A stretch of DNA of 64,000 bases from the NCBI GenBank assembly GCA_028554755.1, contig JAPTOF010000002.1, positions 8,357,001 to 8,421,000 of the forward strand. The letters are read 5' to 3'. This DNA is from Cordia subcordata (taxonomy: Eukaryota > Streptophyta > Magnoliopsida > Boraginales > Cordiaceae). The notes under the pieces are model-generated. The model saw nothing but the letters and a program-made list of their open reading frames with translations. It made no database searches and was not told the origin of the DNA. A program made the position numbers and the translations under genes. Below, one piece after another: positions 35,156-46,424 of this stretch. Each line of letters begins with the position of its first letter. Within the stretch, counting starts at the first letter, position 1.

Positions 35156-35509
35156 TATAGGTCAATGTGTGTGAATGTGTTTTTGTGTATATGTGTGTGC
35201 AAGAGTAGTGAACAAATATATATTAAGTGGTCAACTAATAAATTATGGACAAATAGTAAAAAAGTTGTAAACACTTTAATTGACATGTTTGTTCATAATT
35301 TTTATACGATTTGTTCATAAATTTTAAGATTTTTGTTCACTTAAGATATACAATGTTTAGTGGGTGCACAATGCTTAATATGCATGGTATTCTTTCTCGT
35401 GAGTCTTGGTTCAGGTTGGCTTTGATTAAGTGTTCGGTTAGTTTTGCTCTGCTTTAGTATTTGTTTATTAAGGTAGATTAAGGTAGATATAACATAGAGA
35501 TATATAAAT

Positions 35510-35880
35510 TTAAAAGAGTAAATTGAATATTATCCCATATATTTTAATTTATGTGTACCATATCTCTTATAGTATTAAAATTAGCTACTTAGCCCCTATA
35601 CTTTGATCTATGTGCACTATACCCCTATAGTATCAAAACTAGCTAATTACCCTGTTGAAGTTTTTAAAAGTCTGCAAAACACTTCCTTATCGTCCATTTT
35701 TATTAGTTTTACATGCTTTTAAAAATGGATGACAGTGGGTGCATTGCACACTTTTAAAAATTTCAAGAAATAATTAACTAATTCTGATATTATTGGAATA
35801 TGTACATATAAATTAGAATACAAAAATAATGGACTAGTTTTAATATTATAAAAATAATACACATAAATATCAGTTTAAGG
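35510..35880. repeat. Imperfect inverted repeat, possible MITE
   Basis: The left arm (TTTTAATTTATGTGTACC... at about 35542) resembles the reverse complement of the right arm near 35771-35822 (TTCTAATTTATATGTACA when reversed). The left arm also contains two direct copies of a ~70-bp motif (…CTATAGTATCAAAACTAGCT). Ends are not defined. Confidence 0.4.
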
Positions 35881-35920
35881 TAATACGTAATTTATTCGAT
35901 TCAAAAGTTATACATATTTA

Positions 35921-36141
35921 GGGTCTGCTTGGATTGGCTTTTTTATAAGAAAAAGTACTTTTTTCCTGAAAAAATTATATTAAATTTGCAATAACTATTT
36001 GATTGTATTTTTAAAAATGCTAAAACTCTAAAAAAAAGCTTAAATATAACTTTTTTTATAAATCAGAATTTTCAAATTCTAAAAAAAATTAATTTTTAAA
36101 AATTCTTAAAAAAAATATTTTTGAAAAAAACCAATCTAACC
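35921..36141. mobile_element. MITE, 'GTTTGGATTGG' family, upstream of the E2 gene
   Basis: Its left end GGGTCTGCTTGGATTGGC and right end AACCAATCTAACC mirror one another, with A/T runs between. It is related to the copies at 12329 and 48411. The right end lies only about 215 bp before the E2 start codon, so it may sit in or next to that promoter. Confidence 0.7.
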
Positions 36142-36354
36142 TTTGCACTTCCGCTGTGAGATTGACCCAAACACACGCTTAAGTGCCATCTCGTCACTAT
36201 CACCGGTAAATTGGTTGAGACCTCCGCCCTCTTTCGATGCACTCGAGAAAGTAGCACACCTAAACACACATAAAACACACACTCGCACGCACACACAAGG
36301 AAAACAACGAAGACATTTCGTTCTTTCTACACCAAACACACGCACATTGAGACA

Positions 36355-39300
36355 ATGTCCCGTCTACTCCAAACATCCTTCATCCCAACCACCCCGCAAT
36401 CCCTCAGCCGTTCCCATTACAGTAAACTCATCCCGCGAACCCGAACCCGAACCCGATTGATCGAATCGAAGATCCGGGAGATCTTCATGCCAGCTCTGAG
36501 CTCAACGATGACGGAAGGCAAAATCGTGAGCTGGGTCAAGTCTGAAGGAGACAAACTCGCCAAAGGCGAACCCGTGGTCGTCGTGGAGTCGGATAAAGCT
36601 GACATGGACGTCGAGTCGTTCTACGACGGCTACCTTGCTGCTATCATTGTCGACGAAGGTGGGTCAGCCCCTGTCGGCTCTGCTATTGCTTTGTTGGCGG
36701 AGTCTGAGGCCGAAATAGCCCAAGCGCAATCCCAAGCCCAGGCCCAATCCACAGCCTCTGGTGGGTCCCAGACGGATGAAGTCCAAGATAGCGCCCCATC
36801 GGTGACGTCATCGGCACCTTCACCGTCATCATCAGTGGGTCTGAAAGCGAGTGAGGGTGTGACGGCCGTGGCTGCGGGGGTGGTTTCCGTGCATCCGGCG
36901 TCAGAGGGAGGGAAGAGAGTGGTGGCATCGCCCTATGCAAAGAAATTGGCCAAGGAGCTGGGGGTGGATTTGAGGGCAGTGGTGGGAAGTGGACCTAATG
37001 GGAGAGTGGTGGCTAAGGATGTCGAGGCTGCTGCTAATGCAAACGCCGCCACTGCTGCTGCTACTACCAAGGCAGTGAAGCCGGAAGCTGAGGCAGCTTC
37101 TGTGCCCAAGGTGGAGCTAGGGAAGACAGTGCCGTTTACTACAATGCAGGGTGCAGTGAGTAGGAATATGGTGGAGAGTTTGGCTGTGCCGACCTTTAGA
37201 GTAGGTTACACTATCACCACTGATGCCCTTGATGCTCTATACAAGAAGGTACCATACTTGTTAACTAGCTGATACGGGATAAAAGCATTATCTTTTTAGC
37301 TAAATTGTGTTTGGTTAAATAATGGAATTATTGTGTTCAGACGCCCATTTTCAATAATTCAGAAAATGGGTTGGTCTGACCATTTGAAAGATGCTAGTAA
37401 ATACAATATATTTTTTTTCTTAGATCCCCACCCTATGGATTTGAACCCTGTACCTTACGCTTGGAGGAGATAGTCTCAACCATGCTTGGATAATTTCTTT
37501 CTAACTATTGTCTGACTTATAAAGTAAGCAAAAGCAACTCATTAAATGGACTAATTAGCAAAAGAGATAAGCTTCTGGATTCTCATCTGATATCTGTGAA
37601 TATAGATCGAATTTCAGATTGCAGATAATTAGATAGGTGCTTTTTGGTGCAATAAGATAGAAGGTAAGGTAACATATGATTGTTTTACTCATTCCTTTTT
37701 ACCTACTTTGTATTTCTTCACAGATTTGTTCCTGATGTAGAAGTAATCTAGAATCAGTATTTCTTCTTTTTATATTTTGTATTTTTCATTTCATTTTTTT
37801 TTTAAGTTGTGTTTATTATCATTCCACAAGTTCCTATGAAATTCCTTTTGACTATTCTTTAGTGAGTGATTTCTTGTTTGGCATTTCCAGATTATGAACA
37901 AGGGAATGACTACGACTAACAATTGACATGTTTCTATGGAATTTCTTTTGAATATCATTTAGTGAGTGATTAGTTTTTTGGCATCTCCAGATTAAGTCCA
38001 AGGGAGTGACCATGACCGCATTACTAGCAAAGGCCACGGCAGTTGCATTGGTCAAACATCCTGTTGTCAACTCTAGTTGTAGAGATGGGAAAAGCTTTAC
38101 ATATAATAGCAGCATCAACATTGCAGTTGCTGTGGCCATGGATGGTGGGTTGATTACACCTGTGCTTCAAGATGCGGACAAGGTAGACACTGGTCTTATG
38201 TTTTTCTTCATTGTTGGTTTGTAGGTTTTGTATTTATTCCTTGCCTTATATTTTAGGTCGATATATATTCATTGTCAAGAAAATGGAAGGAGTTAGTTGA
38301 CAAGGCCAGGGCAAAGCAGTTGCAGCCACATGAGTATAATACTGGTACGAGGATGTTATTATGTGCATAACAGCTCTTTGTTTACCCTAAATATTTAATA
38401 TATTCTCACTAGTTTCACTTACCAAGTAGCAAGGGAATGATTTGGTGTAATTGCAGTTATGTCATGCTTTTATTCCATTTATAATGATAGGTTAGAAAAG
38501 GGCACACAAGGTAGTTTTTTTCAGCTCGCAATTGAGAAGAGGGATTGGTGTAAACATGAATCTAAACTCCCTTTTCAAATTGTATCTCACCTTGCTGACT
38601 CACTAGCATCTCACAATCTTGCAGTTGGTAATGGCATATAGCATCCTTAGTTGTGTTGATTGTATGGTGGCAAGATTTGATTGCAGAACATGACAGTCTA
38701 AATTCTAGTTAATTTCTTGGGTAAAGCCTGGTTACTGCGTGGTGATGCACTTCTGCATCCACTCTGGAAATCCTATATTTCTTAAGCAGATAGAGACCTT
38801 TGTTAATAAGGCCGCCTCACCTGATCAATCTGCTAAGTGTTAACTGTTAAGCCCTCACTAGGATTATCACACACAATCTCTTCTTACTGAAATGAGGTTA
38901 TGAGGTTGCTTCTCTATCCAAAACAGCTATTTTCATTATATTAGCCATTTCCTCCTTCAATCTTCTATGCAGGATAGAGCTGTAGCAATGGGCTCCATCT
39001 AGTGAAGTTTTGGTTTTCCAGGAAGGAATTATTGAATTACACCTAGTCTGATCCTGTTTGACTTCAATTACTGTATGGAGATGGAGATAGTCCTTAATTA
39101 TGTTCATCACCCTGTTTTGCTTTTTCAAAAGTTGTATAAAAAGTGCTTTTAGACAAAAGCCAATCCAAAAGAGCCCTTAATTAACCAAGTAGAAGTTGAA
39201 GTTCAGTTGGAGTATATCTAGTCTAGCAGTTTATTTACCTTTTAAGGGCACCTTGTTTAATAGTTAGCTTACTAAATTGATTAGTTATTCTGTGGGAACT

Positions 39301-41006
39301 TCTTAAAATACATGGTGGACTGCTATACACAGTTGAATTACTGAGAAGCAAAAAAGATGAAACAAGTCACCACTTCTTTTCCTTACCTCCTCATGCTGAA
39401 TCACATCTTGGCCTGTTGAGTGTTTCAAATCGATGAGACTGTGGATATAATGGTTCTCTACTGATGCATTGAAAAAGGGTAAAATCTTTTAAACAAAACT
39501 GTCGAGATTATACGTGCTTTTTCCTTTTTCTCCCCCTTTTTAAAGGGATCAACAGTGGTTCCCAACCTTCCCTCAATGGTGACTCGAACTTGACACCCAT
39601 AAGTCTCAAGTGAAGGGGTGCTACCAGTTGAGCTACACCTTCTTGTCGATTATACATGGTTAATCCCTTTCCTATCCTTATTTAAAGCTGAGTTTCCAAT
39701 CTTTCTCACACATTCATCATGTTTTCTGCTTGATTTGAGGAAAACATTCTGCTTTAACTGAAAAATCCAACTAACCTTCGTATTGGAGCCTGAAACACAT
39801 CATCAAAATGGTTTTTGGGGTGTAATGTAGACTCTATTATGTTAAAACTTGGGTAGCTTATTATTTTAAATATTTCAATCATCTTTTTCACTGCTTGCAA
39901 TGCATGTACTCAGCATATACTTATTAATTGTTGTAGGTGATATGTATTATTGCATGAAGTTGTGTATATGTGATTATTAAAATAGCTTGTAGCCTCCATA
40001 AACTCAACCTTTATTTCAACAAGTCCTGTGACTCTCCCTATTGGGCTCTGAATTCAAAGGACTGAAGGTGGGATAGATGGACTCTGGGTAGTGTAAGAAG
40101 TGACAAACTATGAAAGAACTCACTGGCAATCATTTACGGATAAAATCTGCAAAAGAATTTCTTACCACAGTATTAAATTTTTAATTAAGTCAAGTTACAA
40201 AGTGCATGGAGTTTGGGCAACTTGGTACAGATTTAGGCACTTGACATGTAAGGTATAAGGACAAGGCAGAAAGAGGAGCAGGTAAAGTGGGATTTTGATT
40301 CAACATGTTCTGAGTTTCTCTTTTAGCACCTTATACGACACAAACAGATTAACTGATCCAAGCATATTGATTAATAAATTAAATGAAAAATTAAAAATTA
40401 AATTTTCTGGCGGTGTAGCATATACATGTTTGTATAGTGCTTTTACATGAAAATCATGGAAAACAGGATATTGTGTAACTCAGTTCACAATTTTCCTTTT
40501 TTTACATGGACAGAAAAAACCTAATGTCTCTTGTAATGGTTGCTTCTATTTGCAGGGACATTTACTCTCTCTAACCTTGGAATGTTTGGTGTTGACCGTT
40601 TCGATGCCATCTTACCGCCAGGAACAGTAAGTGTCAAGGCTTGCATTTTTTGGCAAGCAATTATTTGTTTATTCTAACCATTTCTATTCTAACTCAATGA
40701 ATTAACTTTGCAGGGTGCTATAATGGCTGTTGGAGCATCACAGCCAACTGTTGTTGCCAAAAAGGATGGGAGGATTGGCATGAAAAACCTAATGCAGGTA
40801 AAATCTGAAGTATTTCAACTGCCATTTGTTGGAAGCTCTAATTTCTCTTCTCAATAACTTAGTGCTTGCCATTCTTATGCTGGGAAATGCAATTTTTCTA
40901 GGTAAATGTTACTGCAGATCACCGTGTAATATATGGTGCGGATCTAGCTTCATTCTTGCAGACTTTGGCCAAGATAATAGAGGACCCTAAGGATCTTACT
41001 CTTTAA
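36355..41006 (+). CDS. EMB3003: Dihydrolipoamide acetyltransferase (E2) of plastid pyruvate dehydrogenase
   Basis: E2 takes the acetyl group from E1 onto its lipoyl-lysine and passes it to CoA, supplying plastid acetyl-CoA for fatty acid synthesis. Six phase-consistent exons: 36355-37248, 37991-38182, 38257-38344, 40556-40626, 40714-40797, 40902-41006; 477 aa. Residues 1-40 are basic and Ser/Thr-rich, as expected of a transit peptide. The lipoyl domain (about 43-117) contains ESDKADMDVES, with the predicted lipoylated Lys81. An Ala/Ser/Gln-rich linker follows, then a peripheral subunit-binding domain (about 190-226, ASPYAKKLAKELGVDL...GPNGRVVAKDV), then the catalytic core. The core ends in DHRVIYGAD, where mitochondrial and bacterial E2s have DHRxxDG; I believe this variant is normal for plastid E2. 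VKSEGDKL and APVGSAIALLAE look closer to Arabidopsis At1g34430 (EMB3003) than to LTA2, from memory. Intron 1 has a duplicated acceptor region and introns 1 and 3 hold SINE sequence. Confidence 0.92.
37411..37490 (-). mobile_element. SINE fragment in E2 intron 1
   Basis: On the minus strand it contains box-B-like GGTTCAAATCC, a G-rich segment and an A-run, resembling the 3' part of the SINE at 3941. Box A is missing and I saw no target duplication. Confidence 0.5.
37827..38014 (+). repeat. Tandem duplication of the intron 1 / exon 2 junction of E2
   Basis: Two copies about 100 bp apart share TTTAGTGAGTGATT, TTGGCAT(T/C)TCCAG and the start of exon 2 (ATTAAGTCCAAGGGAGTGAC in the working copy at 37991; ATTATGAACAAGGGAATGAC in the decoy at 37891). 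The decoy keeps the CAG acceptor but runs into a stop (AACAATTGA) within about a dozen codons. Confidence 0.85.
39517..39643 (-). mobile_element. tRNA-derived SINE in E2 intron 3
   Basis: On the minus strand it has box A (GTAGCTCAACTGG) and box B (AAGTTCGAGTCACC), ending in an A/G-rich tail. The flanks TGTCGAGATTATACGTG (39500-39516) and TGTCGATTATACATG (39644-39658) form an imperfect target duplication. It probably belongs to a related but different subfamily from the copy at 3941. Confidence 0.7.
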
Positions 41007-41479
41007 TATTCTCATTCTGAGAGGTTGAAGTCTTCCCAGTTTCTTTCTCTTTTAAGTTTTGATCCTTGAGCTGAATGTAGTGATTTTGCTGATCGATACG
41101 ACTACTAATTTCTTTTGACAGTGCACCAAGTTATATAAATCTGAAGAAGAAACAGCAACAAGAGTTTGAAATCTTTTAGTGTCATTTTCTTTAGAATGTA
41201 TTGTTTGAGGTCAAATTTGTGCTCTGCACTTCATCAGCATTGCAAACTATATAGCTTGCTGCAGTAGTTTTCTTGGTGTTCGTCAATCAGAAGTAAACCT
41301 CGTTCATTATTTTTCTGTAATTTTTCAATCAATTACATCATTATGACATTCATTCCCATTGCGTATAAAATATCTACTTGATCATTTCTTTGTTATATCT
41401 GGTGGCATTGATCATTTATTTGTTTTATTCGATGGCATTGGGTTGAGATTTTAGATTGAGGAGTACCAGAAGGAATCTG
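41007..41479. other. 3' flank of the E2 gene
   Basis: The stretch should include the E2 3' UTR. No other feature is recognised. Confidence 0.5.
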
Positions 41480-42320
41480 TTTTTTTTTTTTGGGGCTAAA
41501 GTAGCAACAGCAACTTTCATTGAATAAAGAATATATACAAAGATACATCCAAATCAGGCAAAACTACCCTACTAAAGAGTGCCTCAAAAAGCCGGAGCCA
41601 ATATTCAAATTTCTGCACAAAAGCCTATTGTAGACATTGTCCCTGAGCTGCCTACCTTTACAAGTAGTGTGTCTAGGGTCAGAGGAAATATTTTCAAAAA
41701 TAACGTCTTCAGATCAAGCTAAATATGGAAGGTTGCTGCACTAAAGAAGATTCGTAGATGAAGTGAAGCCTGCAGAGTTTGCTCATGACCCAAAAAAAGA
41801 AGCCAGCTGCTGATTTCTTCCCATCTCTTCGAACCCATATGCCCCCTGGCGAGAGTCATATGTGATTCCAGGTTCTCTTCGCCAATCCGCACTCAAAAAA
41901 TAAATGGTCTCTCGTTTCAGCATGTTGGCTGCAAAAGATGCAGCAAGGATTCACCACCATTCCCCAATTAAGGAGTCTATAAAGAATAGGAAGTCTATCG
42001 AGCCAAGCAAGCCATCCACCTGAAGCATGTTTTAGGACATGATGTTTGAACGAAAAAAGATGAGTCCAGCTTTTTTTTTTTTTTTTTTTCCATTTATATT
42101 TGGTCCACAGAGATCCCACGCAGCATAGGCATTGAAAGATTCAATTTTTTGTTTCTCTTCCAGATGATTTTATCAGTTCTTCGTGTATATGGTTGGACGT
42201 CATCAAGATTCAGGGTGATAATATTGAAAAAAAGTGAGCGTTGAGGCGAGTTTCAATCTCCAGTAGAGATGAAGTCCTGAACCTTTGCAAAAACATCCTT
42301 ACATGAGACCCCACATACAG
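41480..42320 (-). mobile_element. LINE relic: zinc-binding end of a reverse transcriptase
   Basis: On the minus strand the frame ending at 41856 carries CCIFCSQHAETRDHLFFECG, the C-x2-C...H...H-x4-C pattern of the zf-RVT domain that closes plant LINE ORF2 proteins. Upstream, in other frames, remnants such as DKIIWKRNKKLNLS fit the preceding segment. The minus-strand 3' end runs into an A-run (a T-run at about 41481-41492 on the plus strand), as expected of a LINE tail. Stops and frameshifts abound and the RT core is absent, so this is a dead, 5'-truncated copy. Target duplications were not found. Confidence 0.75.
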
Positions 42321-44480
42321 GATGCTTTATGCATGAAAAAGATTATCTCTATTTTATTTGCAAACCTTTTCAACCATCAAAATTTATAAAAATACTTCAA
42401 ATATGAAACAAAGTAAATGTGATATTAGTAAAAGTAAATAATATTAGAAATTAAAAATTCAATTGTGTCGATATAAAGAATTTATTATAATTTGATATTG
42501 TAAATGAATTATTAAATTAATATTTACTATTGAAAAGGTTTGTACATCAAACAAATAATAAATAAACAAAATAGAAAGAGCTCTTGATAGTTAAAAAGAT
42601 ATTAGAGCATTAAACCATTAGGTTTGTAATTGTTGTTGGGATTTAGGAAATTAGTGCTAAGTTAATATGATTCTATATTTATATTACATAACTAAGTATA
42701 CAATAAACAAGTTGTAAAACTGTCCAAATCACCCAAAATTGTTAAAAACTGCTGTAACCAAAATTTTTTATTTATCTATTATTTTGGGCAGTTTTGATTT
42801 CATAAAATTATAAACCGCCAAATTCGGTTCGGTTAAAAAATTAGTAGTAAAATCGTCCAAATTGCCTATGTACACCCCTAAAGATAATATAGTAAATCCC
42901 TTAAGTTAGGAAAATAGTAGTAAAATTAACAAACTCGAGTTTTAGTCAATCCATAAAATACGAACAAAAAATATAAATTTTATTTAGCCCGAATTATGAG
43001 TACAACAGTATAATGTAATCTAAAAAGCAAAAAACAAATAAAATAGATGAGGCTCATAAAAACGATATGTTTAAGAGATTTACACCCTCTCTCTAGGTGC
43101 AAAAGGGGTTCGACATATCTCTCCGATAATACAACGTTTGTATAGCTCTTGATGTTCTGATAGTACTCCCATGCAAGAGCTTGCGAATCAGTAGGTGAAG
43201 AACTCAATTTGTAATGCACTATCAAACTACTTGTGTGTATGCTATGCTACTATGCTATGTGAGAATGCTTTTGAAAAATGAGTATGCTCTTAGCAATGCA
43301 AATGTACCACAGAAAACAAATCTAACCATACTAAATACCATTCAATAGAGAAGACCTTAACTGACGAAAATTCTTGAAGTATTTGAACGTTACTAGCATT
43401 CTGGTAGCAGACCGAAACGAAACGTGCTTTAGTTTCTTTCACTGGATTGCAAATTGATATCCCAGCAATCGTCACAGTATTGATCAGGGTCATTATAGCT
43501 TTCATGTACCCTTAGCAATGCTTGTAACGTTATCATCTAGGTGATTCTAACCTTTTGACTTTAAAATAAATTGTATCATCAAAATATTTTCTAACACATT
43601 TGATGATAGATTACCAGTTGTCGTTAAATAAATAATAACTCCATCAAATTATATCAAATGATATAACTGTTCTAATTTCTCATATGAGATAAATCTACTC
43701 TCAAAATTTCGTCATCAAATTTCTCATCACAATTCAACCGAATAGCAACTTCTGCCCAGCCATTGTCTGCCAATCAAGCTGTCACTAGCCTAGGTGGTTT
43801 AGACTAATGGTGTACAAATTGCATGGAAAGATAAAGGGCTAACAACGTCACAAATTATAAAGACAAGGGAATAATGTTGTCACAAATTACAAAGATAAAA
43901 TATTAAAAAGTGTTTTTCTTTTATGTTTTTTTTAGCTTCGGATTAACAACATTAATAGTCGCAAAGATAATGAACTAAATTATCATTTTTTAATATAAGA
44001 ATTATCAAAAAAGTTAAAGATAAGGGACTAAATAAGTCATTTATCGTATTGTGCTTAGCCTACATTATGCTAGCTATTTATGCTTAGTATATATTATATA
44101 TGCTAGCTTAGTCAGGAGTTTGAAATATACCTTAAAAATATTGCACACGAGAGAGAAAATACTTAAAAATATATTTCTCTTCAGGTAAGTGACCAAATAA
44201 TAATTGTTTTCTTTTATTTTTCCTCTTATATGTCTGCTTTCCTATCTCTTTTTTATTTTTCATTTTTTACTTATTTGCTTTTCATGGCACAATAAATTAC
44301 AAAGTTTTTATTTCCTTGGTTTTGAATTTATCTTTTTTTTTTTTTTTTGGTTAAAAACTAAGTTATGATCACGACAGGGGCACCCTCATCACGAGGAGTA
44401 AAATTCACTCCTTTATTCACTCTCATCCTCTTATTAAAGTAGGCACGTTTGTGGCTAGCTAGTCAAAACAGGATGAGGTA
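42321..44480. other. Intergenic, AT-rich
   Basis: There is no gene I can support. Open frames at 42980-43225 and 43290-43505 (minus) are short and show no recognisable motif. Confidence 0.5.
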
Positions 44481-44488
44481 CATTCAAA

Positions 44489-44495
44489 TATAAAA
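44489..44495 (+). promoter_or_regulatory. TATA box of the flavonol synthase gene
   Basis: TATAAAA lies 54-60 bp before the start codon at 44549, a plausible core promoter position that would leave a short 5' UTR. Confidence 0.6.
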
Positions 44496-44548
44496 GGCTT
44501 TAACTGCGTATAGATTATCATTTCAATGTCACTAATTAAGCGTAAAAA

Positions 44549-46424
44549 ATGGAGGTAGAGAGAGTCCAAGCCGTTGCCTCAACGTCATTGTCTAACGACA
44601 CCATACCACCTGAGTTCGTAAGGCCAGAAAGTGAACAACCCGGACTCACAACTTTCACAGGGAAGCAACCGGATGTACCGGTGATCGATTTCACGGAACC
44701 GGACGAGAAAAAGCTGGTGGAGTTGATTCTTGAGGCGAGTTGCAAATGGGGTTTGTTCCAAATTGTGAATCATGGCATACCAAGTGATGTGATAAGCAAC
44801 TTACAAAAAGCTGGACAAAAGTTCTTTGAGCTACCTCAACAAGAGAAAGAAGTTTATGCCAAGCCTCCAGGGGCAAACAGCATCGAAGGCTATGGAACTA
44901 AGCTGCAGAAGGAAATTGAGGGGAAAAAAAGTTGGGTTGACCATCTTTTCAATATAATTTGGCCGCCTTCAGCAATTAACTATGATTTCTGGCCCAAAAA
45001 TCCTCCCGAATACAGGTGCCTTTTTATTTTCTGTTATTTTTTCACACGTTAAGACTTTAATTATATATTCTAGTGCATGCATGTTATTTAATTTTAGAGT
45101 TATTTTAAGATGGTTAATAAGTAAATATATACCAGAAGCTGCTTAGTTCTAATTGTTTCTCATGGAACACATTTTGAAGTCTTAGGTGCTGTTTCAGGTT
45201 GTGGAGAATAAATATTGCTCTAAATTCTTCTGTTTTTAAACTGATGCAATCTCCTCATGAGCAAGAACTATATATAATATTAAATGTATGTATTGTTGGT
45301 GCAGGGAGGCGACTGAGGAATACACCAGACACCTGCATAAAGTAGCGGATAGGTTGCTAAGAAGCTTGTCAGTAGGACTAGGGCTGGAGGAGCACGAGCT
45401 AAAGGAGGCTGTGGGGGGCAATGAGTTAGTCTACAACTTGAAGATAAACTATTACCCACCATGTCCACGTCCTGATTTGGCTCTTGGGGTGGTGGCGCAC
45501 ACCGACATGTCAGCCACCACCATACTCGTACCAAATGAGGTGCAGGGGCTTCAAGTCTTCCAAGATGGCCATTGGTTTGACGTCAACTATATACCTAATG
45601 CCTTGATCATACATATCGGAGACCAAATTGAGGTGTATATATATATATATATATATATATGCGTGCTGCTTTCCGAGTCTAATTATTGCATGCAATAGTA
45701 CTGATCAGAGGAAACTTCAAAAAAAAAAATAGTTTATTGTATTGTTTTGGTAATATATATGATAGAGTTATCACATTATCTAAAAGTTTAAATTTGTAAA
45801 GAAGATATTATTTATTAATTTATTATATTAACACGTTCTCTCACGTGCAGTGGTTTATTAATTTATTGGATTAACACATCCTCTCACAGGCAGTATGATA
45901 TGTTAGTTTATTAATTTATTGTACAAACACGCCTCTTTACGTGCAGCATGACGTATTTTTTAGAGCTTGTATGTGGATAATTTAATATTTTTAAATGGGT
46001 GGTGATGAGTTTCGAATTTGCGCTGTTTAGTTTTCAGGCTCTGACACTAAGTTAGAGTTACCACCTCATTTAAAAGTTTAAACTTATAGAGAGAATATTG
46101 ATTTATTAATTTATTGTATTATATATATATATATTATTAAGCTTGATATGGCGGCTGGTTCTTTCTAATACATGAGTGATATATATACATTGAATTTATA
46201 ATTTGTAGATATTGAGCAATGGAAGATGCAAGAGTGTGCTTCATAGATCAACGGTGAACAAGGAGAAGACTAGGATGTCATGGCCAGTATTCTTGGAGCC
46301 GCCTCCGGATCTCGAAGTGGGACCACATCCTAAACTTGTCTGCCAAGAGAATAACCCTCCCAAGTATAAAACAAAGAAGTTCAGCGATTATGTGTATTGT
46401 AAGCTAAACAAGATTCCCCAGTAA
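44549..46424 (+). CDS. FLS: Flavonol synthase, 2-oxoglutarate/Fe(II) dioxygenase
   Basis: FLS converts dihydroflavonols to flavonols (for example dihydroquercetin to quercetin) in the cytosol, using Fe(II), 2-oxoglutarate and O2. Three exons: 44549-45015, 45305-45632, 46209-46424; 336 aa, the normal family size. The DIOX_N region begins [15 protein letters not shown]. The iron ligands fall at His221, Asp223 (AHTDMSATT) and His277 (SVLHRSTVN), and the 2-oxoglutarate-binding R-x-S at Arg287/Ser289 ([11 protein letters not shown]). Residues used for flavonoid binding in the Arabidopsis enzyme are also present at the same numbers: His132, Phe134, Lys202, Phe293 and Glu295. This separates it from close relatives such as anthocyanidin synthase with good, not absolute, confidence. 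All catalytic residues are intact and introns are in phase. The intron 2 donor is followed within 3 bp by a (TA)n run. Confidence 0.93.
45633..46208 (+). repeat. Repeat-rich intron 2 of FLS
   Basis: (TA)n occupies 45635-45660. Then three loose tandem copies of TTTATTAATTTATTGTATTAACAC followed by CTCTCAC(G/A)(T/G)GCAG-type sequence lie at about 45811-45948 (period about 55-60 bp). A related segment (TTACCACCTCATTTAAAAGT) recurs at about 46058-46115. Confidence 0.75.

Noticed and set aside
36683..36940. Antisense Pro/His-rich frame opposite E2 exon 1
   Set aside because: It is explained by the Ala/Ser/Gln-rich linker read backwards.
45280..45534. Antisense frame opposite FLS exon 2
   Set aside because: It is a shadow of the FLS coding sequence with no motif of its own.
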